DNA of 64,000 nucleotides from Dermatophagoides farinae (lineage: Eukaryota > Arthropoda > Arachnida > Sarcoptiformes > Pyroglyphidae), in contig NC_134686.1 of NCBI RefSeq assembly GCF_024713945.1, positions 186,001 through 250,000 on the forward strand, given 5' to 3'. Under the pieces are notes generated by a model. That model was not told the DNA's origin. It made no database searches and was given only the letters and a program-made list of their open reading frames with translations. Below, in pieces: positions 1 to 15,300 of the stretch (the stretch's first letter is position 1; the number at the start of each line of letters is the position of its first letter). Position numbers and translations under genes: made by a program.

Positions 1-3000
1 CATTCATTCATTCATTTTTTCCCCTTCTCAAACTAATGATCGGACTAAATTTTTTCTTTTCAACTAGCAAATGAAAATGATAATGTCGTTGATGATCCAT
101 AATTGAGATCAAATGATGAAAACCAGAATTTTCTTAGTTTCTCTTTCTCTCTTTCGTTTTGTTTAATGTTGAAAAATAATTACAATCAATTAATATGTTT
201 CGAAGGAAAAAAGAACAATATGAATGGATCGAATTGAATAGGAAACGGAAAGGCGACATTTTTTCACGTTTAATAGTCTGTTGTTCATGAAAAAAAAAAA
301 TTTTCATTGTTAAACTTTGTATTCCGGTTCTATTAGTCTTTTGGCTCTTTTGGTTTGTCGTTGTATAACCACACAAACATCATCATCATCATTGTTATCA
401 TCAACATCAACCAAAACCGTTACTTTTTTTAGTGACTAAATCAATCTTTTTTTTCTCATCATCATCGTCAAAAAAATAGCCATTGCCATCATCATCATCA
501 TCATCGTCGTCATTGATTGTTACATCATACTAAAAAAGAGCGAAAGAAAATCAATTTGAAATTTTGTTTTTTTCATTGTTGACTGCGGCGACTGTGCTTG
601 GTTGGCAATTGGTGAGACGCGTAAAATGTGAAAATAGGCAACAACAAAAAAATTTCTAGACCCGTTTTTCGTGCTGTCGTTGCTACACAGTTGTTTACTA
701 TCTTGTCGCTTGTCGAAAATTATATTTATTGATCGATCCATTTTTTTGTCGTTGTCGTTGTCGTTGCTTTTTGCCTTGTCTCGTCATCATTTTTCTTTTT
801 TTTGTTTGTATCATTTTTTAACGCTGGTGTTTTTTCAGGATCAACAACATGAAATCCTGTGTTTGTGTGTGTATTTTTTGTCGTGAGCTAGTTTTTTCTA
901 CGTGTAAACTACACAATATGTGATGAGCCATTTTTTCTTTTGTTTTTTTTTTCATACAAGAAATGAAAAAAATCTATAGTTCATGTTTTCGTTCAATATT
1001 CTCTTCTGTGATATTCAAGCAAAAAAAAAAAATCCCTTGTTATAGCTAGCAGCAGCAGTAGAATGGAAAATCGATCGTTTTCATTCATTGAATCGGACAA
1101 TAGTGGCCAAACAAACATCAATAGCAGCAGACAGGAAATGGACAAGATTTTTTTTCTTCTGTTTTGGCCATTGTTATTTCAATCCTATTGTTGTTGTTGT
1201 TGTTGTTTTTCATTTGCCTCAATCAATGATCAATTTGTGTTTGTAGTTGATGCTGAATGATGGTGGTAAAAACAATGTTTTGTTATGACACATACATCAT
1301 GAATGATGAAACAATAAGTCAGTTTCTTTTGTCACTAAAGAATATTCATTACCATGCTCCAATACGAATGTCATTCATTTCACTGAAAACATGCTCATTT
1401 ATGTGATGAGTTTGAATTTTGATTTTCAACTATATTAATTTATTGAAAATGAAAATTTTTTTTTGATGGTGCAGGTTTGTCTGATTAAATTTTTTTTCTG
1501 TCCTAAAAAACGCCCGAAACCATTTTGTTATAAAATATAATAATAATTAGTTTGTTGTGCGTAATTTGGATTACATTCTTGATACAAAAAAAAATAATTT
1601 AAATTTGAAATTGAAGTACGCAAAAAAAAATCCCCAATTGAATTGTCTGAATGCTATTTGTTTGTTTGTTTGTTTGTCGAGATAGAAAAATTGATTCAAT
1701 AATTTTTTCTTTCTCTCTTCAATTTACCATTAGTTTTATCGCTATCCATATGCTGGGTCGAGATAGTTTTCGAAATGATAAACTCAATTTCCGAGCCGGA
1801 AAAAAACTGGTAGTAGAATTTTGACAGTCGTATAGATATGATAGGTCATGTTCTATTCTCTATTTTCTAAATTTATTCTTTAATTCATATTCACAAAAAA
1901 TGATGATGAAATTGCGTTGTGAAATATTAAAGTTCCTTATTTCATCAAAGAATTCCTGGACACAGTTTTGGTTCACTTTTTCTTGTCTGGTTCATTCATC
2001 TTGTTATGATATTTCATTTGAAATGATAAATTACTAAATTCGACATACTGACATTCATTTTTTTTTGTTGGCAGATTACACATAATAAAAGTGAACCGAA
2101 AAAATTTTTTCGGTCATTACAACATCAATGAATTCATTTCTAATGTCGCGTTTACGGGAAACTCACACACATACATACATCCCGTGTGATGGGAAAAAAT
2201 TTTCCGACCCGGAAGATATCGATGTGTAATGTTTATGGTGATGGTTTATATGATGTGGTGGATGAAATGAAAAAGAAAAGATTAGAAAAAAAATAAAATA
2301 AAATAAAATCATGTGCTATGTGTGCGTGTGGAGATTCGAGTTACTGCCGGTGCATTTTTTCTGGCTGTTCTGTTGAACGACAAAGCCATTAACTTTTTTT
2401 TAACTCCTAAACTTCTTTCATAAACGGTTTTGATTTCATATGGTGGAAAATTCACTTTGGTTTGTTATTCAAAGCCAGCGAAACGACCAATAAGATGATG
2501 ATGATGATGATAATAAATAGAAAATTTTAATTTATCATCATTTTTTTCTCTCTCCATGTCTGGATCATATACCCTACTTTTTTCAGCATCCGAATATCTT
2601 TTTTTTTGTTCAATAAAAGTTCCGTTCCAAGCTTTTTTTCTGTTTTTCATAACTCTAACTATTATTGGTGATCGGTGTTGTTTCTTTTTCAATTTCCGAA
2701 TGTTTCTTCTGGTTGGTTGGCTTGTGGTGTGTGTATGTGTGTGTCTGTGTCTGTTTGAATAATAATGATGATAATGGCAATGAAGAATGGTAATGCCGCT
2801 GTTTTTTCTTTCTGTTCCGTTTTAAAAATGGTGATGATAATGATGATTATCATTTCGAATATTCCATTCGTCGTTATTATTCAATACAATCCATTAAAAA
2901 TGAAAAAAATCCCCATTCCAAAGAATCTTTGATAATAATGATCTTTTATTATGTTGTTGTTGTTGTCAACTTGTTGCATTTATTGCACTGAACATATTGT

Positions 3001-6000
3001 TTTTCAAATCGAAAATTATTTCTTTTGATTCAAACATTTCTATGACAATAAAAAATAGTTGAAATGTGTATTATTAGCCGATTGCACTTTTCCAATCGAA
3101 TGATGATGACAGAGAATAATCCTAATTGTTCTTTTGTCATCAATTGTACACATTTCAGACACAGACAGTTTTTAGTTAAATTAAGATGAAAAGTTGTACT
3201 TCTTTTTCGTCACAGGAAAAAGTTTTTTTTTTATTTTTTCCAAATAGCCAAGAAAAAATACGGCAACAAAAACAAGAACCGAAAAGTTTTTTTTTCTTGT
3301 CATCCCCTTTTTTATATTTAACCATTTATATTCTTCTGCTGGAATGAATGGATAGATGTATGGGAATGATGAAAAAGAAAAACTTTCATTATTTCCTTTC
3401 AACTTTTTCATTTGAACTTATTTTTTCCAAATAAAAAAAAAATTCCTACATTTGCCCATTTTAGAACCGAAAATTGTCCGGTTGTAAATGGTTGTTGTTG
3501 TTATTTAGAAAAATAATGTCATCATCATAATCATTGATCCCTTTGGAGAAGATTGAGCAATGAATTCTTTCATCTCTTCTCATTGTATTATACATGTCAA
3601 TCCAATGAATCCATGTTTGTTCATCGTTTACATTTTGATTCACCATCATCATCATCATCATCATCATCATTGTTTGTGTATGGTTTGTAATTATGATTGT
3701 AGAGAAAAAAAGTTTCTCATTCATTCATTTAACCATTCTTTATTAGTGTTTGGTTGACCAATGAACATATACACACACAATGATGATTTCGAGGAATGAT
3801 TACGACAAAAACGACAAATGCACATGTATGTACACATTATAGTATAGCAGTACAACATACAAAAGAAAACAAGATGTCAAATGTTTGTCATCATATACGA
3901 AGAATGGAAGTTTTTTGTTTCCTTCCACTTGAATGCCGCTCATCATCATCATCAGATATAATAATACCATGCTTGTGTATGAAAGGGAATCACCACGAAT
4001 TGACAGGTCTTTCTGGTGGTTTTTTCGATTTATATTTTTTTTATACGTATAATTTAACCGACAAGAAAATGAAACCAGAAATTTTTTTCCAAGCCATAGT
4101 TTTGAGTAATTATAGATATGGACGATTTAATTCTGATTCATTTGGTTTGATTTCCATTTGCTTTTTATCCTTTTTATTTCACCTCCTGTTGTGGATTTTC
4201 CACATTTTTCATTGAATCCATAATGATTTCCATTCAAGGTTGTGTGTGTTTGCTGATCCTAAAAGTTTGAATCATCAAAGCAAAAAATTTCTTTTAGTAA
4301 AAGTGGATGCCAATTTCGTTTCGACCGGCAGCAACCAACAACAACAACAACAACAAAAATAAAAACAAAAATTCAACTTTCCCTTTTTTCTCTAACAACA
4401 ACAACAAACTTACCAATTTTGACCATTTATACACAGAAGGTTTTTTTTCAATTTTTGTCGCCACTTGAGAATTTTTTTTTCGTTTGATAAAGCTCTTTAA
4501 ATGTGTCTAATTTTGTCCTGTAATTTGGCCATTTGAAATGTTGTTTCAAAAATTCACTTGAAATAAAGTGAACAAATTTCTATTTGATAGCCGCTTTACG
4601 ACTACGACGAATGTTTTCGTTTTGTTTGGGTATATACTGATGAAATGGAAAATTTTTCTTTTATTTTATTTACCGTCCCATTTTTCATCCCAGTTGTTAT
4701 CGGATAATCGACAATTGTTTCAGTGAAAAAAAACCTGGTACACAAAAAATTATACAATTTTTCTCGTTGGAATTTTAGATATAAAAGAAAACAACAACAA
4801 CAAAACACTAATTTCAAATTTGCGTGTACCATTTTTTAGCTATTGATGATGATAGCCATTCACTCGGTAACATATTTTTCTTATTTTCTTGATTCGTATT
4901 TCACGATTTTGATGATCGTTTTATGGATCATTTGAATCAGATTGTGTGTGGAGATTGTTATTCGCTGTTCCATTGATAAAATGAGCTCTTGATGATGCCA
5001 ATTTGATGACAAATTTATTTTTTTTCCAATCTCACTTTCTTGAATCCACTTAAGAATTACCTACGAAGTTGAGAAATAAAAAATCTGAATTCGCTATTCG
5101 ATATTGATTGATTACTAAATATTGATTTTTAGCTTTCTCGATTCTAATTGTATGTTTGGAATTGCATTACAGCTTAGTTTATTTTTTTCTGGCTAAAATG
5201 TTTGCTATTTTAACAGTGTTTATATCCATGGTGTCATATGTCTAATTTTTTTCATTGAATATCAATGAATCGAATTGAATGAATGAATGTTTTCCATGAA
5301 ATGAATGTACTGGCACCATGAATGGTAATCAAATGGATAAAGTTTTTTTTTCCTTAGCCTCATTCATAACAGAAAAAAAACGAATAGCTAAACCAAAATC
5401 ATTACAATAGTGGTCATCAAACTATAATGATGATGATGATATATTGCTAAATGTTGGTTCACCAAGACCATTCAAAATCAATCAAATCGATCAATCAAGT
5501 TTTGTTTTTATTTTATTTTTTTCGTTTTCATTCTAAAAAATATATTGCCAAAAACAGTAATAGAATTCACAATCACAACATTGATTTTACTATTTTCCAT
5601 AGCGTTTTTTTTTCTTTGTCGTTTGTTCTTTGATTCAATATTTGTGTGAAAAAATCAATTAGCGATCAAATTTGATTGTAGTATGTTTGTAGTTGATTTT
5701 TTCTCACTGTGTGTGTGTGTGTGTGTCTGTGTTTCCAATAGCTCGATGTTCTTGGGTCCTTGGATCTTTGAGCCAGATTTTTTCTTTTTTTTGCAATCAT
5801 TGTTATTGTATGCTTATTGTCTGTTGAGTTGTTTTTTTTTCAATATTCAAGCATCGAACAATAATAAAACCAAACAGGCGATGGGCCAATGATGATAAGA
5901 AAACTATGAATCAAGTTCGAGATGATTGATCAATTCTTTAACACGCACACATACATTAAAGTTGTGGTCTTTGATGTTGCAACTTTTTTCTCCTGTTGTG

Positions 6001-7602
6001 TATCCTTAAATTGATTTGGCCATTTTCATTTTTTCCCCATTTCTTTTTGGAATCATTCATTTTCATTTTCATGCAATTTCGATTATCTTTCATATCAACA
6101 ATAACCACAACAACACCAACAACAACAACATCTATCGATAAATTTTTTTTTCGTTGTGGATTCAGAGTTTTCATGCCCATGATTTTTTGCTAAGAATTTA
6201 TTTATTTTTCCATCTATAACATTGTGTGTTCTCAATGTTTCATTGATGGTTATAATGGTGATGATGATAATGAAATTGTTGTTTGTTGGTTGATCAAAAA
6301 AGGCCTTTACACTTGCTACATGTTTGCTGTCATCAAATATGTGTATGTGTGAAGATTTGGCTTTCTTGTCGTTTTTTTTTCTTTTCACAAACTACATACG
6401 ACACATACACTCCGCCACTACTGTTATTTGGGTCGATTGCCATTTCGTTTTTTGCTTTTCTTTCCGTTATACCACCTACCATCTCAAAGGAATCGTTGAT
6501 AAATGATAATAATGAATAAACACTTATAATGAAACAAAATCAAAAAATAAAAAAAAATAAACGAAAACGACACAACCAACTAGATTCTCATATATATAAG
6601 TAATAATGATGGAAAGGAAAAGAAAATGGTTTAGAAAAAATTGAAAGTTTCTAGTGCTTCATATATTTGTATTCGATCGCTGCTATAGTATCGAGTTCAA
6701 AAAAAGACGATTGAACCAAATCAATGCGTCTATATATGGTTGCTGTTGTACATTATTGGATGGTTGATAAATGAATGAATTAATTAATAATGATTTCTTA
6801 TATTAAAAGAAAAAGACCAACAACAAAAACAAGGCAATATTTTTACTAGGGTTTGTGGTGGTGGTGGTGGTGATTTGATATACGAACATGCGAATCTGGT
6901 GCGAAAAATCTGAATTTTCTTCCTGGAATCCATGAAAGTTTTCCATTTTTTACTTTATTGATTATGATTATGTGTCAGAATGAAGAAAGAAAAAAATTTA
7001 TTATCATTCTTAATCAGTTTTTGTTTTTCCAAAAAGAGAAATCTAAATTATTGGTGAACTTGTAGTGTGTTTGTTTTTACCCATTGATCTATCTAGTGCT
7101 ATTGCTAAATCGATAAATTCTAATACATGATAATTGACCAAATCTTTGAACTTTTGGAAATCTTCAATTTTGAATAAATGAAAAATATCCTTGTTCCAGT
7201 GAATTTAATATTATTTTATGCTTTTTCGGCAAAAAAAAAGTTCGCTTCACTGCAAACACAAAACGCAAATGTAATAAAGAGTGAAATGCAATTATATTTG
7301 GTTTTTGCATTTTAGATTTTTCGATTTTTTTGACCAGTAAAAAAAGGCTTGTTGTTTATCTTTTAAATTAATTATTATCATTTTCCATTATTTTTTGTCG
7401 ATTTCACGCAATTCTCTCTTTGCCTTTCTAGTTTTTTTTTCTCAAGATGGTTCTGTTTTGTTTTTCCTCCATCCATATGTTTTTTTCACACTTTATCTTT
7501 GTGCCGTTTATTGTTGTTCTGGCATTTTTCTTCGCAACATTACAACATTACATATTAGATTTAATATATATTGTGTTGGAATTAATTTTCTCATTTTTTC
7601 TT

Positions 7603-7640
<38 letters not shown>

Positions 7641-8207
7641 CTCTTTGCCATCTTGTGTGTGTGTGTGTGTAATGGAATATGCCAGAGTTAAAAATAATTA
7701 TAAGGACATATTTTCATTGTTTTACGATGAGAATCTGTCCATATAAATATGTTGGAATCACAGTATATTTCAAGATGGATGAAAAAATGGCGAATTTCAC
7801 AAAAGAAAATCTCGACATTGTAGACACAATTTTTTTTGCAACTTTTATATATAACACTCAATATATACTCTTCACTGTTTGTGTTGTTGTTGACTAAATT
7901 GAAATTCTTTTCTCGAATGATGATTTTTAGATGAAGGAGATTGTGTGCAAAAAAAAGAAGAAAATTCTGCATCTCATACGTATAAGTCTGATTTACATAC
8001 AGTGTGTTTTTCTGTGAATTTTAACCAAATTGTCGAATAAGCTTAAAACAAATTTTCATTGTCTTTTTCCTCTATTTGTTGATATTGTTGCCCAACAAAA
8101 AAAAAGAAAAAAGAAATTATCATGTGGCTCATTTCTCATTCATGTTTCTGTTTTGCTTTTTTTTCTTTTTTTTTACATTTTTCACAAATCTTGCAATAAT
8201 AAACCAG
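1..8207. other. Non-coding stretch upstream of the first visible sidestep exon
   Basis: No exon with protein-like composition was found here on either strand. Open frames are short and made of Phe/Ser/Leu/His/Cys runs, as expected from T-rich and CAT/GTT triplet DNA. The stretch holds ATTC repeats at the left edge, a (CAT)n block near 3642-3670, GT runs near 5707-5727, and a CT block followed by a GT block at 7603-7670. Because the first visible exon at 8208 starts inside an Ig domain, this is most likely intron of the sidestep-like gene. That is inference, since the preceding exon is not visible. Confidence 0.6.
7603..7670. repeat. CT then GT microsatellite
   Basis: A CT dinucleotide tract of about 40 bp with one interruption is followed after a few bases by a GT tract of about 17 bp. 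Confidence 0.9.
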
Positions 8208-10382
8208 GAGTAATCGAGAGCAATCAATCATTGGTATTGCAACGTGTTCCACGATGGCGAAATGGAACATATCAATGTAAATGTTCTAATCAACAAGGGA
8301 CAATGATTAGTAATGAAATACATTTGGAAATCAAATTTGCACCGGTCTGCAAGATTCCATACACGTAAGTATTTAATTTTCATTATTTTATGTTTACTTT
8401 GTTTTGATTTTTTCTTTGATGTTCACAACTCAATTTCAAAAAGCAAATATTTTTCATTTATTAAAGGCGAACATCACACAAAATAATGATGAAATATTCA
8501 TTCAATTCAGGAAGAAACGTCGAAAAACAGAGTACAATGATGAATACAAGATGATATTTACATATTTTCTTTTTCTATTCTTCAATCATATGTATGATTT
8601 GTGTTTTTGATTGCATTCCACGAAAAAAAAACATTAACATTGATGTCTTTTGTTTTTGCCATTGTTTGATTTGTTTGTCCCGGAAAAAATTTTCTTTAGA
8701 TGCATCAATTTTTTATTTTTTTTTTTTTTGTTTCGTATTTTAATTCCAAGTGTATGCGTGTATAAATTACCTCTGAGAATCATATTTCATTCATGCCGAA
8801 TAATTTAAAGATGAAAAAAGATCCTTGAAAAAACAAACGTGTAATGTAATTTCCACAAAATTCCACGGAACATTGAGATTATCACAAGAATTTTTTTTTC
8901 TCTCTCTTGAAACGCCTTTGCTCGTTTATTTCATGTATTTTAAATTTTTAAAAACAAAGTTCCCATTACATTTCTATAGAATTTCCGATTGAATTATTTG
9001 TTTCTCCAGCCATATATACATTGGTTTCTCATAGGTGTTTGTGTGCATGTTTAAACTGTATTCTATTCTAGACAAGGTTTTTTTTCACATTTTTTTTTTG
9101 CAAGGAATTCCTAAGAATTTTCTGGTTTAATGTAGTAAGAAAGCAAAAATGTTGAGGAATTGATTCAAAACTAATTCAAGCTCATTTCATTATTTTATTC
9201 TATTTTTTTTCACTTGCCATTTTTCTATTTGTATTTTTCTCTATGGCTTTCGAATCAATACTAATATTGCCAGCAATGATGAGAATGTTTTCTCCTCATT
9301 TTATCAAAATACAAAACATGGACATCTCGCTTCTTTTGTTCATCATCATTATATAAGTTTTTTTTCATTATTATTTGCTTTTCATCTTCAATGCGAATTT
9401 CAGATTCAACACATATATTTTATATGTGTGTGTAGCCCGTATAGCATTTCCATTCATTCAGATCAAACCATAGTATGTATTGAATACATTATTGTATCAC
9501 ATGCACCTTATTTCATCATTCATTGATCATTGATTCATTGTCAAATTTAGCGAAAAAAAAATTTCTATGAACTAAAAATCAAAAGAAATAGTGATGGCCA
9601 TTGGATTGGTATTGACAACATATCAATGATGGTTGCGTGTGTGGATATCATGTATTCAACATTCTCTATAGGTGTTTAGTACATGATTCACATATTGGTA
9701 AATGTTGTGTATATGAAATATTCAATTTGAAAAGTTCTTTTTACGGAAGAATCGACCAAAAAATAGAATTTACATTCCTCATTTTTTTTTTCTTCTGTAG
9801 AAAAAAATTTCTTTCTACTTTGATGACCAGTGAATAACAAAATGTTTTCATTTCTTTTTTTTTCCAGACTAAATCATGAAAGGAATGTGTGTTTGCATTT
9901 CTTTTTATTTCAGATCTCAGTCCACCTCTCACAGATTCAAGTCATTTCATTTTTATTTCCAAGTTTGTTTCCATGTTTTTTTTCTCCATGGCGTTGTTGT
10001 TATTGTTGTTGTTGTCTAATCCATTTGTATGTACATAAATATGTATTTGATGATTTTACTATCCATCCATTGCACATATATATGATGCTGCTGCTGTTTT
10101 AGATATATAAATTTGGACGACGTAAACAAGAAAAATAAACTTACCGGAAAGAATATGGATTCAAAATGTTTGATCGTTAACGGCAGCAGTAAACAACAAA
10201 AAAAAAATAACAATAAGAATATTCATATTGGTGAATGTATGATAGAAAATGGACTATAAGAAACCTAATATTCAGCAATGATGATTATGATGATGATGTT
10301 GATGATGTTGATGACATGAACAGAATTTCACATTTGCATTTGTAGTATAGCTATAGTTTATAATACCAATAAATAATAAGAA

Positions 10383-10413
<31 letters not shown>

Positions 10414-12273
10414 TTGTATAAAACCACAAATGTTGTCAATGATATTTGGTTGTTGGTTGTAGTGGTTATTTTTTCATGGTTTCGCAAAAAGAAATTCTGT
10501 ATCATATCAATTATTTTGCCTGCACATGGAATTTGTCGTTGACATATTTCGCTATAGTTTTGTTGTTTGTTCAACGTTTTTATTCTCTTGTTTTTGTCAT
10601 GCAACAACAACAACAACAACAACAAAAATACGAAACCATATTTACAAAGTTTGGCTGACCGGAAATATTCATTTACTTTTAACTTTTTTTTAAATTCTTA
10701 AAGATGTTTAGTATACACACATATATAGATTTGATTGTTGTTGATTTAGAAAAAGTTCAAGTTAACTTAACAACTAAATAGATTTGTATTGTAACAACAA
10801 TTCTAATGTGACAATATTTTGAAAACCAAGTATTTCATTCCTTGTTTCATGGCATACGTGCATGCGACAGTTGTATCTGGAAGTTTTTTCCCTCTCTTAT
10901 CACATTATCGTTATCATTATTTTTTTTTGCAGCTAATTTTGGAACAAACTTTTTTTTTCTGGTCGATGAGCTAGCTACGAGTTATTATTATTATGTGGTT
11001 ATTAAAAGTCTTGAGATTGCTGACTTGGAAAACTTTTTTTTTCCCTTTTGATCTTGTTGATGATGATGATTCATTGTGTTGCCTGAATTATTTTATTTTT
11101 ATTTTTTTTTTCATTATTAACCAACATATCACCTATATTCCATTTGAGCAAAAATATGTTAATTCTAAATTGAAATTCTTATAGAAAATGTTCGCATGTG
11201 TGTAATTTAATGTGTACCTGTATATATACACAAAAAAAAACTTTCCTTACCAACATTTGAACCCTATAATCTCAGTCGATTGAAAAATGGCAAGAATATG
11301 TTTGACATTTTTTCTCTCATTCTATTACCAGAAACTCTCTGACATCATAACGAAATTCGATCACAAATTTTTTCTATGCCTCAAAATTAAAAGAGAAAAA
11401 AAATCAGGTTACCCATCAACAATATTTCGTTCTGCATCAAGGTGCTATTTTTTTTTTGTCCTTCTGTTTTTGATTGCAGGTTGTATGTTTAGATGTGAAA
11501 AAAAAGCAAAACACTGTGTACATGTTCCATACATATTGTGTTTGTTTTTGATCTTCTTCTATGTTTTGGATGATAATCGAAGAAATTTGAGTACAAGAAT
11601 CGAAATTTAGTTTCTGTAATTTTTGATTTCCAAAAAAAAACAAAATTGGAAAGTTCACCATGAACATGGTTGACACATCATTCAATTGTTGTGAAGTCTC
11701 TACTTTTTTTCTTTTTGATTTCGATTGTCTTTCAAAGTTTTAACACTCTCTCATCTTGATGATGGCTGTAGAACAAAAGAAACATTCCCATACGTCTGTT
11801 TATGATGTTTTGTTTCAAGTTTACTTTCACTACAAATCTATTGAACGTTTATTTTATTTTATCACCATTAGTATATATATGTCTATAGCTACTAGCCATT
11901 TTTCCAGTGAGTTAGATTGACCCAATTCTTATTTCTCTGTTCAAATAGTGAGTTTAGAAAACAAAATCTACTCAACTCTATTAACATGCTAGATTTTTTT
12001 TTGTATGCGACTGAAAGTTTGTCTCAAAGAAAAAAGAATTTGCGATTTGGTAAAAATATACCATTGATACAGATAGAATTTCATTGTTTAATTTGTTTTC
12101 ATTTATTGTGAAATTTTTTTCAACTATTTCGTATCAATAGTCATTTTGGATTTTGACACGTTTTAACTTTGTTCTTCAATTTGATTTTTATTCTGTGGAT
12201 ATAAATGGCCTTACAACAAGCAAAATAATGTTTTTTATCCATGACTTAATAACAGATATTATCTCGAAATTGA

Positions 12274-12322
<49 letters not shown>

Positions 12323-15300
12323 TGAGAAAAACAACAGTATAATGTGTAATTGGTGGCTCATTAATCATCATTCATTAGAAAGAATGTTTTTCTGATTGCT
12401 GTGTTTGTAGAATAAAATTCTTGTATTTTTTTTCTTGAAATGAAGCTAAATTAAACTATAATAACAGCAGTATAATAATAATAATAATCTGATTCATCTT
12501 TTTCTTTTTGATTGTTGCAAAATGTGTATTAAATCCTATTGTTTTTATATTGTCTGATGATTGAAGTTTTACAATCATCATCATTGGAATTTAAGTAAAG
12601 GGGAATTTGTTTTTTGAAACTTTCATTATCTAGATGAAAAAAAACTACTTTGTTTTCAGTGGTGGTAATGACTGAAAATCATTCGCCAATGATTTTCAGA
12701 CATTGTTTTTTGTGTGTTTTCGTGTAAAAAAGAGATGGAAAACAATTTGATCTAATTTTTTTTTTGTTTTTTCATTGTTCAATATATATATGACACAAAC
12801 AGATTGATTTACGGTTTACAATTGAACGAAATCATCCAGATCGGATGCGAAGTCCAAGCACGACCAACCGCGGATGTTTCATTCCAATGGCGTTTCGAGA
12901 AACATACTAATTTAGCCAATTTTATTGTGATCAATGAAACCAAGTAAGTAACCTCTCTCTTTTTTTTATTTTTTTTCTTGACTTTCGACGTGAATGACCA
13001 CCTCGTTCTATCTATATTTTTTTTCTGGTGAAAAAAATAACATACAGTTGAAAGAATCACAAGAAATGACAAGCTGATAATAATGATGATTATGATGATA
13101 GTAGTAGTGAACATGGCTAGAATTATATTCCAATATATCGGCATTGACCGAAATTGGAAGGATTTTTTTTTTGGTTTGTGAAAGCATCATTTTTTTCATA
13201 ACCCACACACACACACACACGCACACACTGAGATCAACTTTGTGCAAGAAAAACAAACATTTCTCAAGAATTATTAGAGTCAGCAACATTAGATATCTAG
13301 TCTTAGCACGAAAAGATTTTCTTTTTTTTTCTTCTATGAAAGTGGCATTGAACACAACACACACACATGATGCAATTAATACCACGTTTATTATAAATTT
13401 GTTTTTCATTACATTGTTGTTGTTTTTGTTGGCTCGAATATTGGAGCCAATATTGTTCTTTCAAATTTTCATTCTTTTTGTTTGGTTATCTTCAATATAC
13501 AAAATACAAAATACAAAATAAAAGAGTGAAAGCGAAAGAAAAATTTTTCAATCCAAACACCAAATTTTTATTGGAAAAAATGACTTTCAATAAAGCGCTA
13601 AACGTTTTTTATGAACACACTCACAAACACACAAGTTAAGCTGATTTCTTTTTTTCTGTTTTATTAATAGAAAGAGAAAGATGTATGTTTGTGTTTAGTT
13701 GAACAGAAATGGATTTTAAATTGAAAATTTACGAATCATTAAAGATTGATTATGGTGATTGCCTTATAAATTTGTGTGGTGGTGGTGGTGGTGGTACATC
13801 CTCAAATTCAAGAACAACAATAGAAAATATAGAATGAAACTGATTGGAAATTTTTTCTCTTTCTCATTCAAACATTTGTAGATCAATATTAGAATATGTG
13901 CCTCGTACACGAGACCAATATGGCCTTATTGAATGTACAGCAAAAAATTCAATCGGAATACAACGTGAACCATGTCAATTTCTTATCGTACCGTCTGCCA
14001 ATCCTTATTTTCCCTATCAATGTTTAGTTTCAAATCAAAGTGATTCAACACTTTCAATACGTTGTGATGGGTCATTTTTATCGGGTAATATTTCCTATTC
14101 AACTACGGAATCATCATCAATTTCTGATAATAATAATAAACATTATGATGCTACCTCATGGCTGTCATCACAACAGCAACAACAACATGGCAACAATATT
14201 TCGGATGATGAATTGGACGAATTAAATTCTGAAATAGATGCCAGTTATACCGGAAGTGGTGGTGATGATGATGATGATATAACATCATCGACAACTAAAT
14301 TGAAATATATTCACAATAGTTACAAAAATCAAAGACCGGAACAAATTTCCGATTCTGTTGCCAGTTTATTGTCTAATTTGACCACATCAGATATTTATGC
14401 AATGTATTTTGCACCGGATCTTCAACCACAGACGGCCGTCACCGGCAACAATATGAACAACAATGATGGCACATCTAATATGCCGAATACTGATCAAGAC
14501 GGTCAATCGATCAAAGTAACTTATCGGAATGGCGTCGGTCCATTTCCAGCCAATGGGCCACAACGTGCTGCTGCCGCATCGATGCTTTTCCTGAATGAAC
14601 TGGTAACAAAATTCAATTCACATCCATTAAATCTGCAACCACATTTGTTAGTCTATCCACCAACGTATTATATATGCGAAATTTATTCACTTTCACCGAA
14701 ACCTACATTGATCAAGGTAAACACTGTTTGTTTGTTTGTTTATTCAAGTTTTGAATCAATTGAATTTTGTTTTCATAGAATCTAACTATCGATGCTATCG
14801 GTAAACGGATTATGAATCCATTGCTCAATGGGAGCTTTAGTTTTCTGGTCGATGAACTACCATCGAATACACCATTGCGTGTGAATATCTATGCACAGAA
14901 TAATCGTAAACGTTCCATAATGCAAGTAGAATTGGATGCAAAAACATTACGTGCAGCTGAACGTCGTATCGATTACGAGGGGCATCAAGGCCAACATGCT
15001 GCACGAGGCAGGAAATCATATTCAACATTTTTCGAAGAATTATATGGTGGTTATGGACGATTCCGTAACAAACATATGGTTGTTGGTTTGATGATTTCCA
15101 CCGTAGCTATCACTGTCATTATAGCAATTATATTGATCACTATAGCCATTTTACGTTCACGTCATCATCAACAGCAACAAAATCCTTCATTGTTTAATCA
15201 TCGTCAAGGACAGAATGAAAATTCAACAACGAACCATAGTAAAGGACGAACACAACAAACTATGGTTAATGAAAATGAACAAATATGCCACAATACCAAC

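Larger units (their letters stand above)
8365..12802 (+). other. 4.4-kb intron of the sidestep-like gene
   Basis: The intron lies between a GTAAGT donor and an AG acceptor, and both flanking exons join in phase within an Ig domain. It carries T-rich DNA, a CT/GT microsatellite at 10383-10413 and an AG microsatellite at 12277-12321. I see no protein-like exon or RNA gene inside it. Confidence 0.7.

Noticed and set aside
3796-4215. 139-codon plus-strand open frame
   Set aside because: Composition is dominated by His, Ser, Phe and Cys from T-rich and triplet DNA; no family resemblance and no splice context.
7395-7972. Several 90-100 codon frames on both strands around the CT/GT repeats
   Set aside because: They consist largely of Ser-Leu and Cys-Val runs that come from the microsatellites.
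10272-10625. 117-codon minus frame
   Set aside because: Built from Leu, Gln/His and Arg-Glu runs made by GTT, GAT and CT repeats.
13008-13521. Overlapping frames of 111-133 codons on both strands
   Set aside because: They span a CA microsatellite and intron DNA of the sidestep-like gene; His-Thr and Cys-Val runs only.
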